A stretch of DNA of 17,385 nt from an uncultured Bacilli bacterium. GTDB lineage: Bacteria; Bacillota_I; Bacilli_A; RF39; UBA660. Below, piece after piece: positions 15,861-17,385 of the stretch (position 1 is its first letter; each line of letters begins with the position of its first letter). Where the stretch lies: assembly GCA_947630885.1 (NCBI GenBank), contig CANRJI010000012.1, positions 1-17,385 of the forward strand, written 5' to 3'. The position numbers and the translations under genes were made by a program. Under the pieces are notes generated by a model. It ran no database searches. It was given only the letters and a program-made list of their open reading frames with translations, and was not told the origin of the DNA.

Positions 15861-15889
15861 TTTACATCAAAAAAAATATTTGCTATAAT
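15861..15889 (+). promoter_or_regulatory. Promoter of the small multidrug export family gene
   Basis: TTTACA (15861-15866), 17 bp, TATAAT (15884-15889) with TGC before it (extended -10). Transcription would begin near 15896, at or inside the AAAGGAGG, so the leader is only about 11-13 nt. It lies back to back with the serS promoter. Confidence 0.8.
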
Positions 15890-15906
15890 TTTAAAGGAGG
15901 ATTAAA

Positions 15907-16404
15907 ATGGAAAATTTAGTACAAAATTTAGTCAATATTTTTAGTGGTTTGGGTAAAGAAGCAATTGTTTTTCTTATTTCGATGCTACCAATTCTTGAAC
16001 TTCGTGGAGGATTAATTGCAGCGGCTCTTCTAAAAATTGACTTTTTATCAGGATATGTTTGGAGTATTATTGGTAACTTGCTTCCCATCCCCTTTGTCTT
16101 ATTGTTTTTAGAAAAAATATTTAATTTACTAAAAAAAGTTAAATTTTGTGAAAAAATTATTACCAAATTTGAAAACAGAATTTTAAAGAAGAAAAAACAA
16201 ATTGATAAATATGGATATTTAGGATTACTTTTATTTGTCGGTATTCCTTTACCTGGAACAGGAGCATGGACCGGCTCAGCTCTTGCTGTCCTTCTCCATT
16301 TAGACCGCAAAAAATCTTTTATTTATATCGTTCTCGGTGTTATACTTGCCAGTATTATTATGAGTATTTTTTCTTATGGCATTTTAGATAATATTGTTCA
16401 CTAA
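15907..16404 (+). CDS. Small multidrug export family membrane protein (COG2426-like)
   Basis: 165-residue integral membrane protein. It has the two conserved blocks of the putative small multidrug export family: MLPILELRGGLIAA near residue 26 and FVGIPLPGTGAWTGSALA near 110, each in a hydrophobic region. About four membrane segments are likely (about 18-42, 48-69, 105-130, 137-160), split by a basic loop (KKVKFCEK...RILKKKKQIDKYG) expected in the cytoplasm. Despite the family name, transport of drugs is not proven, and the two-block layout resembles DedA-like re-entrant loop proteins. ATG at 15907 follows a strong AAAGGAGG. It has its own promoter, stands alone on the plus strand, and shares a terminator with rbgA. 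Confidence 0.88.
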   Translation: MENLVQNLVNIFSGLGKEAIVFLISMLPILELRGGLIAAALLKIDFLSGYVWSIIGNLLPIPFVLLFLEKIFNLLKKVKFCEKIITKFENRILKKKKQIDKYGYLGLLLFVGIPLPGTGAWTGSALAVLLHLDRKKSFIYIVLGVILASIIMSIFSYGILDNIVH

Positions 16405-16428
16405 AAGATAATTAATATATAATTATGC

Positions 16429-16471
16429 AAAAAAGTCATACTACTTATTAGATTAGTAGTATGGCTTTTTT
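16429..16471. terminator. Bidirectional intrinsic terminator between the export gene and rbgA
   Basis: 17-bp stem (16429-16445 with 16455-16471, one G-T pair) around a 9-nt loop; core GTCATACTACT and AGTAGTATGGC, flanked by A and T runs, so it can end transcription from either side. The right arm reaches the rbgA stop codon. Confidence 0.92.
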
Positions 16472-17322
16472 TATTTTTCATCAAAGGTTATTTTTCCCAA
16501 ATAACCATCTTGTAAATCTTTAATAATTCTTCGGTAGACTCTTTCGTAATCTGTTTCATTATTTTTAATAGCACCTATTTTTTGACCAATTTCGTCCAAT
16601 ATTTTAACAATATCTTTTTTTTCTGTAAGACTATATCTTTTTACGATATTTTCTTCATAACAAGATAGCATCTTCTTAACAACATAGATGGCAACATCAT
16701 CAAGATTTAATACTTCTTCCTTAATCGCAGTCATTGCAGCTAGATTATAGGCACTTTTTTCATCAAGTTTAGGCCATAATACTCCTGGTGTATCTAATAA
16801 TTCTAGCTTATCATTTATTCGAATCCATTCTAAATTTTTCGTAATACCTGGCCTATCACCAACTTTAGTACTTCTTTTGCCTACTAGCCTATTTATCAAG
16901 GTACTTTTACCGACATTAGGAATACCTAGGACCGCTACTCTTACTTTTCTTGGCTTTAATCCTTTACTCCTTCGCTTTTCATTTATTTCGTTAATTAATG
17001 GATTAATTTTATCAAATAATAACCTCATATTAGGATTATTCAAAAGATTAATTAAAATCACAACATACCCCTTTTCCTCATAATATTTTTTCCACTTATT
17101 TGTTTTATTTTCATCACATAAATCTGCTTTAGTCATAATAAGAATATGTGGTTTCTTTATTATAAGATTTTCAATATCTTTATTTTTTGACGACATAGGT
17201 ATTCTGGCATCTATTACTTCGAAAACAATGTCAATCAAGTCTATTTTTTCTTTAAGTTCTCGTATTGTTTTGGCCATATGTCCTGGATACCAGTTGATGT
17301 TTGTTTTATTTTCGTTATTCAT
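16471..17322 (-). CDS. rbgA: Ribosome biogenesis GTPase RbgA (YlqF)
   Basis: Circularly permuted GTPase that acts in late assembly of the 50S subunit (in Bacillus subtilis, for incorporation of L16 and partners). The family start NWYPGHMAKTIRELKEKI is near the N-terminus. The G motifs are in permuted order: G4 TKAD, then G1 GIPNVGKST, G2 in GITKN, G3 DTPG. The C-terminal RNA-binding ANTAR-like helical region (YERVYRRIIKDLQDG.LGKITFDE) is complete. A GTG at 17331 is in frame, but the ATG at 17322 has AGGTGG 5 nt upstream and gives 283 residues, matching the family. This ATG overlaps the end of the preceding reading frame by 8 bp, so translation may be coupled. Confidence 0.96.
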   Translation of the reverse strand: MNNENKTNINWYPGHMAKTIRELKEKIDLIDIVFEVIDARIPMSSKNKDIENLIIKKPHILIMTKADLCDENKTNKWKKYYEEKGYVVILINLLNNPNMRLLFDKINPLINEINEKRRSKGLKPRKVRVAVLGIPNVGKSTLINRLVGKRSTKVGDRPGITKNLEWIRINDKLELLDTPGVLWPKLDEKSAYNLAAMTAIKEEVLNLDDVAIYVVKKMLSCYEENIVKRYSLTEKKDIVKILDEIGQKIGAIKNNETDYERVYRRIIKDLQDGYLGKITFDEK

Positions 17323-17385
17323 CTCTACCACCTACTTTTTCTTCAATTAATTTTTCGTTATCTATATATTTATAATTTAAACTGT
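17315..17385 (-). CDS. C-terminal end of an upstream gene (runs off the right edge)
   Basis: Only this frame is open from the window edge; the other two minus-strand frames stop within a few codons. It encodes 22 residues ending KLIEEKVGGRDE and stops with TAA at 17315-17317, overlapping the rbgA ATG by 8 bp. Charged C-terminus, no family recognisable from so little. A neighbouring-sequence check would decide it; it may be chance in such a short stretch. Confidence 0.5.
   Translation of the reverse strand, partial: SLNYKYIDNEKLIEEKVGGRDE

Noticed and set aside
15891..16310. 139-codon open frame on the minus strand opposite the export family gene
   Set aside because: The plus-strand frame has clear family motifs, a strong ribosome binding site and a promoter. 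The opposite frame is basic, low in familiar patterns and is a shadow.
1..17385. Mycoplasma/Spiroplasma code (TGA as Trp) for the whole genome
   Set aside because: Under that code most genes should contain TGA for Trp. All full-length genes here use only TGG, with one exception.

Overview
The window is AT-rich and compactly packed. It looks like a chromosome segment of a low-GC Gram-positive bacterium of the Bacilli/Mollicutes side of the Firmicutes. A cell wall is implied by a class B penicillin-binding protein and a VanY-type D,D-carboxypeptidase. The SMC protein, however, is as short as Mollicutes SMCs (about 980 residues). Together these suggest an uncultured, host-associated, wall-bearing relative of Mollicutes (RF39-like); this is inference from gene content. 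Every tryptophan codon that can be checked in intact genes is TGG, so the standard code is the simplest reading. No confirmed gene here stops with TGA.

Nearly everything is on the minus strand. Reading right to left in the direction of transcription: the tail of an unknown gene overlapping rbgA (ribosome assembly GTPase); serS; a three-gene unit of a transglutaminase-like protein, a membrane zinc-ribbon protein and nfo (endonuclease IV, with a frameshift near its start); a class B PBP followed by rpmG and efp; xerC/D and vanY; a very large type IV pilin-like protein with InlB-type repeats, interrupted by one in-frame TGA, followed by a small membrane-anchored protein; then smc and proS, which runs off the left edge. 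Two genes are on the plus strand: a small DUF2624-like gene at 11328 and a small multidrug export family membrane protein at 15907. Each is convergent with a minus-strand neighbour and shares a terminator region with it.

Most of the content is housekeeping: chromosome organisation (smc, xer), translation (proS, serS, rpmG, efp, rbgA), DNA repair (nfo) and wall synthesis and trimming (PBP, vanY). Intrinsic terminators are small and often built into the last codons. Several promoters lie so close to the start codons that leaders would be under about 20 nt.

The least ordinary parts are the pilin/InlB surface-protein locus (3378-6485) with its single in-frame TGA, the frameshifted nfo, a duplicated terminator whose two arms encode near-identical C-termini of convergent genes (11592-11652), and an unexplained nested palindrome between serS and the transglutaminase-like gene (14275-14354). 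I saw no tRNA, rRNA, CRISPR array, insertion sequence or prophage gene.
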